Positions 24,877-32,064 of a DNA stretch of 64,000 nucleotides are shown here, piece after piece. The notes beneath the pieces were generated by a model. It was not told the origin of the DNA. It did not search any database and was given only the letters and a program-made list of their open reading frames with translations. The translations under genes and the position numbers were made by a program. Source of the stretch: JBCFAY01 sp038562375 (lineage in GTDB: Bacteria; Bacillota; Clostridia; Christensenellales; CAG-138); assembly GCA_038562375.1 (NCBI GenBank), contig JBCFAY010000001.1, positions 62,001-126,000 of the forward strand, written 5' to 3'. How positions within the stretch are numbered: position 1 is the stretch's first letter; every line of letters begins with the position of its first letter.

Positions 24877-26501
24877 GCCATACTGCGTATCGCCTGATCG
24901 GTGCTCCAATAGAAGCGCTCCTCGCCGACGACCTCCTTCAGCCCGCATTTTTCGAACATCTCCTCGACGCCCGGCTGCAGACAGGCAAAATATACCTCGG
25001 TGCCCTCCTCCATCAGCCCCTTGCACAGGTCCGCTACAGCCTGCACGGCGGAAAGATCCGCGAGCGGCACGCCGCGCAGCGAGAAGATCAGCCTTTCCTT
25101 GCCGCGCAAACTTTGGAGGCTCTCCTCCAGCCGCCTGACGGAACCGAAGTAGAGGGGGCCGGAGACATACAGTACCGCGGTGCTTTCCATCTTATGGAAG
25201 CAGGACGCTTCCTCGGGCAGCTTTTCGGGGATGATATCGCTGACGGTCACCTGCATCTGCGAGATCTTGACGACGAAGGTGACCACCGCGAAAAGCACGC
25301 CGATGATGATGGCGATGGTCAGATCGAACGCCACCGTGCACGCCATCGTCAGGCCAAACTGCAGCATGGCGCTGTGCATGCGCTTGCGGAAGATATCCCT
25401 GATCGAATGCCATTCGTTCATGCGCCAAGCTGTGACCATGAGCACTCCCGCCAGCGCGCACAGCGGAATTTGCGACATGATGCCGCCGAGTGCGAACATC
25501 GAAAGCAGAAGCACAACGGCGTGAACGATGCTCGTCAGCCGTGTTTGTCCGTCCGCCTTTATCGCCACGCTGGTACGCGCGATGGCGGCCGTGGCGGGCA
25601 CCCCGCCGAAGAAGGGGATCACGAGGTTTCCAACTCCCTGCGCGATCAGTTCCGCCGTGGCGTTGAGCTTTTCGCCCTTCATGCGTCCCGCGCAGGCGCC
25701 GCAGAGCAGGCTTTCGATCATGCCTAGCGCGGCGATACTGATGGCGGGCGTCACAAACTCGGCCATACGGCTCAGCTGCAGGCCCGAAAGCATCAGCCGG
25801 TCGCTCAAAAGAAGCGTACACGGAATTTCACCGATGCTCTCAACGGGCAGCTTCCAGATGGCGTTCGCGGCCGTGGCCAGCACGATCGCCGCCAGGGAGC
25901 CCGGAAGCGCGCGCGACCATTTTGGGGGATAGAAGGCTATGAAAAGAATCACCGCGACGCCCATCAGCAGCGCATAAGGGTTGACCGACTGCGAAAGCGT
26001 GAAATAGCTGGCCATGCGCCCGAGCGTCTCTGTCCCTTCCGAGGTAAGCCCGGTCAGATTGTTGACCTGCCCCAGCGCGATAATGACGGCGATGCCCGAG
26101 GTAAATCCCGTTATAACGGGCAGTGGAATGAACGAAACCAGATCGCCCAGCTTGAATGCGCCGGCGAGTATCAGCAGCACGCCCGAAAGCGCGCAGGCGA
26201 TAAACACGCCCTGCATGCCGTAGCGGGCGAGTATGGAGGCGAGTATCGCCGCCATGGCGCCCGTGGGCCCGGAGATTTGGATGGACGCGCCCGACAGGCT
26301 GCCGATGATGATGCCCGCGAGTATGGCGGTCACCAGACCCGCCGCTGCCGTTGCCCCGCTGCTCACGCCGAACGCGAGCGCCAGCGGGAGGGCGACCGCC
26401 GCTACCGTGACTCCGGCAAGCGCATCCTTTCCAAGCCTGCCCGCGTTGTAGCCCTGAAACTCGCGCGCAAGCATGGCAAAAAAGCCTTTAAAATAATTCA
26501 C
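24873..26501 (-). CDS. SulP family anion transporter with STAS domain
   Basis: 542 residues: twelve or so membrane segments with the SulP signature (ISGPTGAMAAILASI and FFGGVPATAAIARTSVAIKADGQTR), then a C-terminal STAS domain (about 430-540, LYVSGPLYFGSVRRLEESL). Members move sulfate, bicarbonate or dicarboxylates; the substrate cannot be told here. The start is GTG at 26501. It sits between pyrH and frr, which are normally adjacent, flanked by two inverted repeat elements, and has a promoter with palindromic operator-like sites. Confidence 0.93.
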   Translation of the reverse strand: MNYFKGFFAMLAREFQGYNAGRLGKDALAGVTVAAVALPLALAFGVSSGATAAAGLVTAILAGIIIGSLSGASIQISGPTGAMAAILASILARYGMQGVFIACALSGVLLILAGAFKLGDLVSFIPLPVITGFTSGIAVIIALGQVNNLTGLTSEGTETLGRMASYFTLSQSVNPYALLMGVAVILFIAFYPPKWSRALPGSLAAIVLATAANAIWKLPVESIGEIPCTLLLSDRLMLSGLQLSRMAEFVTPAISIAALGMIESLLCGACAGRMKGEKLNATAELIAQGVGNLVIPFFGGVPATAAIARTSVAIKADGQTRLTSIVHAVVLLLSMFALGGIMSQIPLCALAGVLMVTAWRMNEWHSIRDIFRKRMHSAMLQFGLTMACTVAFDLTIAIIIGVLFAVVTFVVKISQMQVTVSDIIPEKLPEEASCFHKMESTAVLYVSGPLYFGSVRRLEESLQSLRGKERLIFSLRGVPLADLSAVQAVADLCKGLMEEGTEVYFACLQPGVEEMFEKCGLKEVVGEERFYWSTDQAIRSMA

Positions 26502-26535
26502 TTCTCATACCTTTCAAAATCAAAATATGTATATT

Positions 26536-26551
26536 ATGCATAAAAATGCAT
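26536..26551. promoter_or_regulatory. Palindrome in the sulP leader
   Basis: ATGCAT-AAAA-ATGCAT, downstream of the sulP start of transcription. It shares the ATATGC/GCATAT half-site with the palindrome inside the promoter spacer, so both may bind the same repressor. Confidence 0.5.
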
Positions 26552-26574
26552 ATATTTTCGTCAGTCTGTTTGTC

Positions 26575-26602
26575 ATTATACCATATGCGCGCATATCGTC
26601 AA
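26575..26602 (-). promoter_or_regulatory. sulP promoter with palindromic spacer
   Basis: TTGACG and TATAAT with a 16-base spacer on the minus strand. The spacer contains the perfect 14-base palindrome ATATGCGCGCATAT (26583-26596), placed where a bound repressor would block polymerase. Confidence 0.65.
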
Positions 26603-26720
26603 TCCCGAGAAGGCGAGCGACGCCATTCTATATGCATCGATTGAGACGCGCCTCTAGACTGCAACAAAGCTATGAAAGCGGCTGCGCTCGGCAGGCCGGG
26701 TTCAGATATGCATGGCCTGC

Positions 26721-27000
26721 TTAAGGTAAAGGGAATCGAACCCATATGCCGCAAAGCCGCAATTTTGGCGCATTTCATCGTCATCGTCGTCGGAATAGCC
26801 ACCGGCTATGCCTCTCTCCTCTTCCTTGAACTGCATCCAAAATTGCGGCTTTGCGGTCGAAGAGTTTAAAGGGCAGCGATGTGCGGCAGCGCAAGGCAGC
26901 GGTACGAAGTCGTAGTGGTGCTACGGCGAGTGCCGATAGCGCGGCGATGGCGTGCTTCCCTGCCCTTTAAACCGCACGGGTTCGACTCCCTTTACCTTAA
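26721..27000. repeat. MITE-like repeat B, upstream of sulP
   Basis: 280 bases bounded by 23-base terminal inverted repeats with one mismatch, starting TTAAGGTAAAGGGA and ending in CGAACCC. The interior has a long imperfect inverted repeat (CCGCAAAGCCGCAATTTTGG against CCAAAATTGCGGCTTTGCGG) and blocks shared with repeat A in inverted orientation. No transposase is encoded. Between this repeat and the sulP promoter (26603-26720) and from 27037 to 27258 nothing recognisable is seen. Confidence 0.8.
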
Positions 27001-27003
27001 CAG

Positions 27004-27036
27004 CAAAGAGCCGTCTAAACAAATGCAAACGGCTCT
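27004..27036 (-). terminator. Probable terminator after pyrH
   Basis: AGAGCCGT and its complement enclose a 14-base loop, followed on the minus strand by TTTG. It lies 222 bases beyond the pyrH stop and directly against the outer end of repeat B. The T-tract is short. Confidence 0.5.
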
Positions 27037-27258
27037 CCTAAGCGATAAAATATGATATTGACGGCATTGGTATCCGAGGCAGTGGCGTTCGTAATCCGAT
27101 GTATCCTACGTCTTCCAAGCTCCAAAAACACATGCGCCCTGTGCGAAACGCCGCACAGCGTATGATCTTTTAAATCATTTACAATGAATGCGGCCTTTCA
27201 AATGCATACCGTCATGGATCCGTCATCAGGGCGATCCGCGGCGCCCAGGCGCACCTGG

Positions 27259-27966
27259 CTAGCCCCTGTCGATCAGCGTGCCCACGCTCTCGCCGGACAC
27301 GGCCTTTTTGATGTTCTCCCCGTCCCTCATCCCGAACACCAGGATCGGGATATTCTGCTCGCGGCAGAGCGTGATGGCGGTCAAATCCGTCGCTTTCAAG
27401 TCCTTTTCGATCACCGTATCATACGATACGTGCGAGTACCGGGTTGCGCCCGGCACGGCGTTCGGGTCGGCCGAATAAACGGCGTCGACGTTCTTCGCGA
27501 GCAGCAGCACGTCCGCGCCTGTTTCCGCCGCGCGAAGAGCGGCGGTCGTATCCGTGGAAAAAAACGGGCAGCCGGTCCCGCAGGCGAATATGACAACCGT
27601 TTTTTGGGCGAGCAGACGGTTTGCCTCGCGCGCGGTATACGGTTCGCAAAACGCTTGCATGGGCACCGCGGAAAGCACCGCGCAGGGAACGCCGCGCTGC
27701 TCGAGCGCGTCCTGCATGGCGAGCGCGTTGATCGCGGTCGCGAGCATCCCCATATGATCCGCGCGGTTGCGGTCCATTTTGCCGCCGCTCCGGCCGCGCC
27801 AGATGTTGCCGCCGCCCACCACCACGCCGACTTCGACGCCGAGGCGCGCAACCTCGGCGATCTGCTCGGCAGCGTTGCCGACCGCGTCAAAATCGATCGT
27901 CTGCCCGGAGGAACCCATCGCCTCTCCGCTGAGTTTCAGCAGAATGCGCCGATATTTAAGCAACAT
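27259..27966 (-). CDS. pyrH: UMP kinase
   Basis: 235 residues of the amino-acid-kinase fold; phosphorylates UMP to UDP. Conserved RRILLKLSGEA, VVVGGGNIWRGR, and the nucleotide-binding region KNVDAVYSADP. GAGGAGGGG precedes the ATG. It follows tsf after a 215-base structured spacer; frr, its usual partner downstream, is displaced by the sulP insertion. Confidence 0.97.
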   Translation of the reverse strand: MLLKYRRILLKLSGEAMGSSGQTIDFDAVGNAAEQIAEVARLGVEVGVVVGGGNIWRGRSGGKMDRNRADHMGMLATAINALAMQDALEQRGVPCAVLSAVPMQAFCEPYTAREANRLLAQKTVVIFACGTGCPFFSTDTTAALRAAETGADVLLLAKNVDAVYSADPNAVPGATRYSHVSYDTVIEKDLKATDLTAITLCREQNIPILVFGMRDGENIKKAVSGESVGTLIDRG

Positions 27967-27984
27967 AACCCCTCCTCATAATCT

Positions 27985-28178
27985 TCGCAAAAACGGATCC
28001 TCCATTTTTGCGATCTTCACCGCATGGCCAAGGCTTTCACTCCGCCGTTTTACGGCGGCGCATACCGCGCAAAACGGCGCCTTAAAGCGCTTTTCGGCCC
28101 GGCAGTTCGAAGAACCAAATGGGCGAAAAGCGCGGTGAAACTTGAAAAAGTGGAGCATCCTCCACTTTTTCGAACTTA
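27985..28178. repeat. Multi-hairpin palindromic element D between tsf and pyrH
   Basis: About 194 bases whose two ends are themselves hairpins and inverted copies of each other: one arm carries CGCAAAAA..TTTTTGCG, the other GAAAAAGTGGAG..CTCCACTTTTTC, each next to TTCACCGC. Inside lie further stems such as CGCCGTTTTACGGCGGCG and GCGCTTTTCG..CGAAAAGCGC. It begins four bases from the tsf stop. No coding capacity. Confidence 0.65.
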
Positions 28179-28181
28179 AAA

Positions 28182-28835
28182 TTACTTCTGCATTTGGCCC
28201 ATAACCTCTTCGGCGAAGTTGTCCTTGCGCTTTTCGAGGCCCTCGCCCATCTCGTAGCGCACAAAGCGCCGGATGCTGATCTTCTCGCCGATCTTGGCCG
28301 TCGCGGTGTTCAGAAGCTGCGCGATGGTCTGATCCTGATCCTTGACGAAGGGCTGCTCGAGCAGGCAGACTTCCTTGTAGTACTTTTCGATCCTGCCCTC
28401 GACCATTTTTTCGATGATTGCGTCGGGCTTGGGCTTGGGCTCGTTCTTCGCCTGGGCGCGGAGGATTTCCTTCTCCTTCTCGATCTCGTCCTGCGAAACC
28501 TCGTCCTTGCTGATGCAGGTCGGCTTGGCGGCCGCGATCTGCATGGCGATGTCGTGAACGAGCGTCTTGAACGCTTCTGTCTTTGCGACAAAGTCCGTCT
28601 CGCAGTTGACTTCGATCAGCACGCCGATCTTCCCGCCGAGATGTACGTAGGAATCCACGATCCCCTCGGCTGCGATGCGGCCCGCTTTTTTCGCGGTGGC
28701 CGCAAGGCTCTTCTCGCGCAGGATATCCATGGCCTTATCCATGTTGCCTTCGGCCTCGGTCAGCGCCTTTTTGCAATCCATCATGCCGGCTCCGCTCATC
28801 TCGCGCAGAGTCATAACGTCTTTTGCGGTAAACAT
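28182..28835 (-). CDS. tsf: Elongation factor Ts
   Basis: 217 residues; nucleotide exchange factor for EF-Tu. N-terminal UBA-like domain with REMSGAGMMDCKKALTEA, then the TDFVAKTEAF motif. The shorter form, with a single compact core, is like that of several Gram-positive and thermophilic bacteria. The ATG at 28835 has AGGAGG upstream; the frame to 28889 is a leader artefact. Confidence 0.96.
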   Translation of the reverse strand: MFTAKDVMTLREMSGAGMMDCKKALTEAEGNMDKAMDILREKSLAATAKKAGRIAAEGIVDSYVHLGGKIGVLIEVNCETDFVAKTEAFKTLVHDIAMQIAAAKPTCISKDEVSQDEIEKEKEILRAQAKNEPKPKPDAIIEKMVEGRIEKYYKEVCLLEQPFVKDQDQTIAQLLNTATAKIGEKISIRRFVRYEMGEGLEKRKDNFAEEVMGQMQK

Positions 28836-28865
28836 CTTTTTCTTTCCTCCTATACTGTATCGGAA

Positions 28866-29046
28866 AAGGGCTGTCACAGATATGCACAAAGCTGCATATC
28901 TGCAAGGATCTTTCGCCTGCGGCGAAATCCCCAGGTTCTAAAATCGCGTCACAGGCGCGATTTTTGTCCCGTTGGGACATCGAACCCGCTGTCTTACGAA
29001 GCGCTTTTGATTCGATGCACGCCAGCGCTTCGTGCGACAGCCCCTT
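28866..29046. repeat. Multi-hairpin palindromic element C between rpsB and tsf
   Basis: 181 bases ending in inverted AAGGGCTGTCACA and AAGGGGCTGTCGCA. The interior is a chain of stems: AGATATGC..GCATATCT, TCGCC..GGCGA, AAATCGCG..CGCGATTT, GTCCC..GGGAC and GAAGCGCT..AGCGCTTC. It lies in the transcribed spacer between rpsB and tsf and encodes nothing evident. Confidence 0.7.
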
Positions 29047-29059
29047 ATGTTCCAAACCT

Positions 29060-29779
29060 TTAGGCCTGCGCGGCCTCGGTGTCGTCCGCCATCTGCTCAC
29101 CCTGTCTGCCCTCGAGCACCGCATCGGCGATCTTGGACGCGATGAGCTTCACCGCGCGGATCGCATCGTCGTTGCCGGGGATCACATAATCGACTTCGTC
29201 GGGATCGCAGTTGGTGTCGACGATCGCGACGATGGGAATCCCGAGAGCGCGCGCCTCCATGACGGCGATGTGTTCCTTGCGCGGATCGACCACGAAAAGA
29301 GCGCCGGGCAGCTTCTTCATATCCTTGATACCGCCGAGGTTCTTTTCAAGCTTTTCCTGCTCCGCCTTGAGCTTGATGACTTCCTTCTTCGGGAAGAGGG
29401 CGAACTCGCCGTCGGTTTCCATCTTTTCGATCTTGCGCAGCTTGCCGATGCGCCCCTGGATGGTCTTGAAGTTGGTGAGCATGCCGCCCAGCCAGCGCTG
29501 GTTGACAAACGCCATCTCGCAGCGTTTGGCTTCCTGCTCGATGGATTCCTGTGCCTGCTTCTTCGTGCCGACGAAGAGCACGCCCTGACCGTCCATCGCC
29601 AGGTCGCGAATGAAATAATACGCTTCTTCGATTTTCTTTACGGTCTTCTGAAGATCGATGATGTAGATGCCGTTGCGTTCGGTGAAGATGTATTCCTTCA
29701 TCTTCGGGTTCCAACGGCGGGTCTGGTGACCAAAGTGTACGCCTGCTTCGAGCAGCTGTTTCATTGAAATGACGGACAT
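29060..29779 (-). CDS. rpsB: 30S ribosomal protein S2 (uS2)
   Basis: 239 residues. Recognised by LLEAGVHFGHQTRRWNPKM, FVNQRWLGGMLTNFKTI and VDTNCDPDEVDYVIPGNDDA. GAGGAGG lies six bases before the ATG at 29779; the longer frame to 29836 is leader. First gene of the rpsB-tsf-pyrH unit, with its own promoter. Confidence 0.98.
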   Translation of the reverse strand: MSVISMKQLLEAGVHFGHQTRRWNPKMKEYIFTERNGIYIIDLQKTVKKIEEAYYFIRDLAMDGQGVLFVGTKKQAQESIEQEAKRCEMAFVNQRWLGGMLTNFKTIQGRIGKLRKIEKMETDGEFALFPKKEVIKLKAEQEKLEKNLGGIKDMKKLPGALFVVDPRKEHIAVMEARALGIPIVAIVDTNCDPDEVDYVIPGNDDAIRAVKLIASKIADAVLEGRQGEQMADDTEAAQA

Positions 29780-29882
29780 AGTAAACCTCCTCGTTATTTT
29801 TTCCTCCCCGCGTTTCAACTCCTGCGGGAACCCCATCGGGGCACGAGCCGCAGAATCCGCGCGAGTGCGTCATTCGGTTGAG

Positions 29883-29912
29883 ATTATAGCATATCTTAGG
29901 ATTTCTGCGCAA
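29883..29912 (-). promoter_or_regulatory. Promoter of rpsB-tsf-pyrH
   Basis: TTGCGC and TATAAT with an 18-base spacer on the minus strand; the same -35 hexamer as at rimP. The leader is about 97 bases and could carry S2 autoregulation, though no specific structure was identified. Confidence 0.65.
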
Positions 29913-29915
29913 GGA

Positions 29916-30221
29916 TTATTCCGAAAGTTCGTCCTCTTGCTCCATCATCTCGTCAAAAAGCTCGGTAAAGGTTTCAAACACCTCGTCGAGCAGCACGTCG
30001 TTATCGATCGATTCGTAAACGTCCTCGCCGCCCTGCTCCTTTACGCGCATGAGGACGACCTCGTCCTCGCCGACGCCGTCGACCGCGTCAAGTGGCAGAA
30101 GCGCGATATATTTACCCCCCTCGTGAAAAAACGTCATCACGTGGTCGAAATGCACCTCGTTGCCGCTTTCATCAAGCAGCACGACCTCCTGAAAAGTCCC
30201 GTCGCCGGAGTTGTTCGCCAT
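29916..30221 (-). CDS. DUF1292 family protein
   Basis: 101 residues, acidic (YrzB-like). Typical family opening with VVLLDESGNEVHF and a middle of YIALLPLDAVDG followed by a Glu/Asp-rich tail. Function unknown. Found immediately after ruvX in most Firmicutes, as here, one base apart. Confidence 0.88.
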   Translation of the reverse strand: MANNSGDGTFQEVVLLDESGNEVHFDHVMTFFHEGGKYIALLPLDAVDGVGEDEVVLMRVKEQGGEDVYESIDNDVLLDEVFETFTELFDEMMEQEDELSE

Positions 30222-30222
30222 G

Positions 30223-30657
30223 TTATTGTTCCCGCTTTCTGGATTGATTCTCCAAATACCCCTGGAGTATGACGACCGCCGCCACCTTGTCGACGACCTT
30301 CCTTCGCTCGCGCCAGTTGAGCTCCGCCTGCATCAAAACGCGCTCGGCGCTCACCGTCGTAAGCCGCTCGTCGTAAAAGTCATGCTCTCCCTGCCATTTT
30401 GCGAGCACCGCGTCCGCGAATGCGCGGACTTTTTCGGACTGGAAGCCGTAGCTGCCGTCCATATTGCGCGGCAGCCCGAACAAAAGCTTTACAGGTTCGT
30501 ATTTTTTTAAGAGCGCAAGGATGTGGGCGACGTCCTTATCGATATCGCCCGTGCGCACAAACGTCTCCAACCCCTGCGCCGTAATGCCCAGAGGATCGCT
30601 TACCGCGACGCCGATGCGCTTATCCCCCACGTCCAACGCCAATATCCGTTGCAGCAT
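30223..30657 (-). CDS. ruvX: Holliday junction resolvase-like protein YqgF/RuvX
   Basis: 144 residues of the RNase H fold, linked to 16S rRNA 5'-end maturation and to recombination. Shows LALDVGDKRIGVAVSDPLG and the YDERLTT motif. The ATG at 30657 has GGTGGGAAG upstream; the long frame to 30843 reads through a terminator and is rejected. Confidence 0.93.
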   Translation of the reverse strand: MLQRILALDVGDKRIGVAVSDPLGITAQGLETFVRTGDIDKDVAHILALLKKYEPVKLLFGLPRNMDGSYGFQSEKVRAFADAVLAKWQGEHDFYDERLTTVSAERVLMQAELNWRERRKVVDKVAAVVILQGYLENQSRKREQ

Positions 30658-30671
30658 CTTCCCACCGTCCC

Positions 30672-30695
30672 AAAAAAATTGCGGGCATCCCCGCA
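30672..30695 (-). terminator. Terminator just upstream of ruvX
   Basis: TGCGGG-GATG-CCCGCA followed by seven or more T on the minus strand, ending 15 bases before the ruvX start. It should stop most ireB transcripts, or act as an attenuator for ruvX-DUF1292. The 30696-30877 stretch carries another small stem (AACGCGG..CCCGCGTTT) but no gene. Confidence 0.75.
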
Positions 30696-30877
30696 CAAGG
30701 TTCGATTGCCGGAAATTCCAGCCAAGAACAGAGCTCCTTCGCATTCCGCTTTCGCGATTGCGCCGCGTGTTTTCGCCGGCTCGCATTTTACTCAAACGCG
30801 GGCAAAGCATCCGCGTTTTGAATCCCGAGAACGATTGAATCACGGGAAGCGTTTCATAGTTTTTACCGCGGGAGTTT

Positions 30878-31144
30878 CTAGAGCTTCCCCTCGTTTTCCT
30901 GCACGTAAAAGCGCACGAGTTCTTCCAGCAGCTCGTCCCGCTCCAGCTTACGGATCAAAAACCGCGCGTTGTTATAGCTGGTGATGTAGGTTGGATCGCC
31001 CGAGATCAGATAGCCGACAATTTGATTGATCGGATCGTACCCCTTCTGTTCCATGGCGGAATAAACGCTCATGAGGATCTCCCCGGGGCTTTTCTTCTCC
31101 TTGGGCAGCTGAAACTGCATTGTGCGATCGAGTTCTTCCGACAT
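30878..31144 (-). CDS. ireB: IreB family regulatory phosphoprotein
   Basis: 88 residues, the usual length. Matches IreB/DUF965: MQFQLPKEKKSPGEILMSVYSAMEQKGYDPINQIVGYL, given here in part as PINQIVGYLISGDPTYIT. In enterococci it is phosphorylated by the Ser/Thr kinase IreK and tunes cephalosporin resistance. Thr residues near the N-terminus (EELDRT) fit the phospho-site. alaS, its usual upstream neighbour, is absent. Confidence 0.92.
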   Translation of the reverse strand: MSEELDRTMQFQLPKEKKSPGEILMSVYSAMEQKGYDPINQIVGYLISGDPTYITSYNNARFLIRKLERDELLEELVRFYVQENEGKL

Positions 31145-31172
31145 ACTCTCACCTCCATGGCGCTATATCGCC

Positions 31173-31201
31173 ATTATATCCCAATCTGCGCCGCCGCACA
31201 A
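31173..31201 (-). promoter_or_regulatory. Promoter of ireB
   Basis: TTGTGC and TATAAT with a 17-base spacer on the minus strand, about 30 bases from the ireB start. Its -35 box directly abuts palindromic element E. Confidence 0.65.
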
Positions 31202-31361
31202 TATAGTCACCGAACCCAAAACCGACAGAAGATGAGCGAGAATATTTTGCGCGATGCAAGGCGGACGACGCAGGCGGACTCGAGCGCCCGCCGAGGAGGA
31301 CAACATGGCAGCGCAGAAAATAGGCCGCTCAGATCCGTTGGTTTCGGGTTTGGTGACTATA
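31202..31361. repeat. Palindromic MITE-like element E
   Basis: 160 bases with 22-base terminal inverted repeats (20 matches) beginning TATAGTCACC. The interior is GC-rich with a GGCGGACGACGCAGGCGG-type core and its partial complement. No coding capacity. It lies between the ireB promoter and a small membrane-protein gene, where alaS is often found. Confidence 0.75.
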
Positions 31362-31366
31362 AGAGC

Positions 31367-31390
31367 GGGCCCGCGCGATTGCGCGAGCCC
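31367..31390 (-). terminator. Hairpin after the 55-residue membrane protein gene
   Basis: GGGCTCGCGC-AATC-GCGCGGGCCC on the minus strand, a 10-bp stem with one G-U pair, five bases beyond the stop. The following CGCTCTTATA is only weakly T-rich, so termination is uncertain. Confidence 0.45.
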
Positions 31391-31395
31391 TACGC

Positions 31396-31563
31396 TCAAC
31401 GGAACATGTTCCCGACAATCCGCTTTCCACCGCGCACGATGCGCCGTGAGTCGCGCACCATGCGGCGAGGAACATCCGGATACATCGTGGTCATTGCGGC
31501 CGTCGCTACCACCAGACCTGCCGCAACCCCAGAAATAAAGGTAATCGTTTTGATAGTTCTCAC
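31396..31563 (-). CDS. Small single-pass membrane protein, possible
   Basis: 55 residues if the GTG at 31563 is used. One hydrophobic segment (about 5-24, ITFISGVAAGLVVATAAMTT) is followed by a basic tail, RRMVRDSRRIVRGGKRIV, which would stay inside. AAAGGGG touches the GTG with no spacer, so the start is doubtful; an ATC six bases further would have better spacing but is not a normal start. Composition and hairpin downstream argue for a gene; function unknown. Confidence 0.45.
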   Translation of the reverse strand: MRTIKTITFISGVAAGLVVATAAMTTMYPDVPRRMVRDSRRIVRGGKRIVGNMFR

Positions 31564-31668
31564 CCCTTTCGGATAACGATCGAATCTATGTGAGCCAATG
31601 CATTGGTATGTATCCGATAGTATGTCCTTTATAAAGGGCGAGTATGTTGTTAAATAACAGGCGCGCTG

Positions 31669-32064
31669 TCAGGCATTACCCTCGCTGTCATGTTTTTCAT
31701 TTTTCGAGCGATAGTCGTCGATCGCCGCTTTGACCGCCTCTTCAGCGAGCACGGAGCAGTGGATCTTGACCGGCGGCAGGCCCTCGAGCGCCTCGACGAC
31801 GGCCGAATTGGTGAGCTTTAGCGCCTCGTCGACGCTCTTGCCCTTGATGAGCTCCGTCGCCATGGAACTTGTCGCGATCGCGGCGCCGCAGCCGAAGGTT
31901 TTGAATTTTACATCCTCGATCACATCGTCATCGTTGACCTTGATATACATCTTCATGATATCGCCGCACTTGGCGTTGCCGACCATACCGACGCCGCTAT
32001 AATCCTCCATGTCGCCCATGTTGCGGGGATTGCTGAAATGATCCATTACCTTTTCGCTGTACAT
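31669..32064 (-). CDS. iscU: Fe-S cluster scaffold IscU (NifU-like)
   Basis: 131 residues. The three cluster-binding cysteines are present: AKCGDIM, FGCGAAIA and KIHCSVLAEEA. It receives sulfur from IscS and assembles [2Fe-2S]/[4Fe-4S] clusters. Its ATG overlaps the iscS stop (TAATG). The gene set iscR-iscS-iscU without hscBA or fdx is the compact form seen in many Clostridia. Confidence 0.95.
   Translation of the reverse strand: MYSEKVMDHFSNPRNMGDMEDYSGVGMVGNAKCGDIMKMYIKVNDDDVIEDVKFKTFGCGAAIATSSMATELIKGKSVDEALKLTNSAVVEALEGLPPVKIHCSVLAEEAVKAAIDDYRSKNEKHDSEGNA

Noticed and set aside
26599..26802. Short protein with MTMKCAKIAALR in repeat B, similar to a frame in repeat A
   Set aside because: The likeness follows from the shared repeat DNA; no ribosome binding site, and the frame runs across the repeat border.
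26721..27000. tRNA genes in repeat B, because of TTCGAYT loops
   Set aside because: Only three pairs form beside each loop and no acceptor, D or anticodon arms are present; it is a terminal inverted repeat.
30658..30843. 62-residue N-terminal extension of RuvX
   Set aside because: It would be read through a strong terminator and lacks similarity; the ATG at 30657 fits the family start.
31022..31576. 184-residue plus-strand frame across ireB and element E
   Set aside because: It is antisense to ireB and to the small membrane protein and spans a palindromic element; no ribosome binding site.
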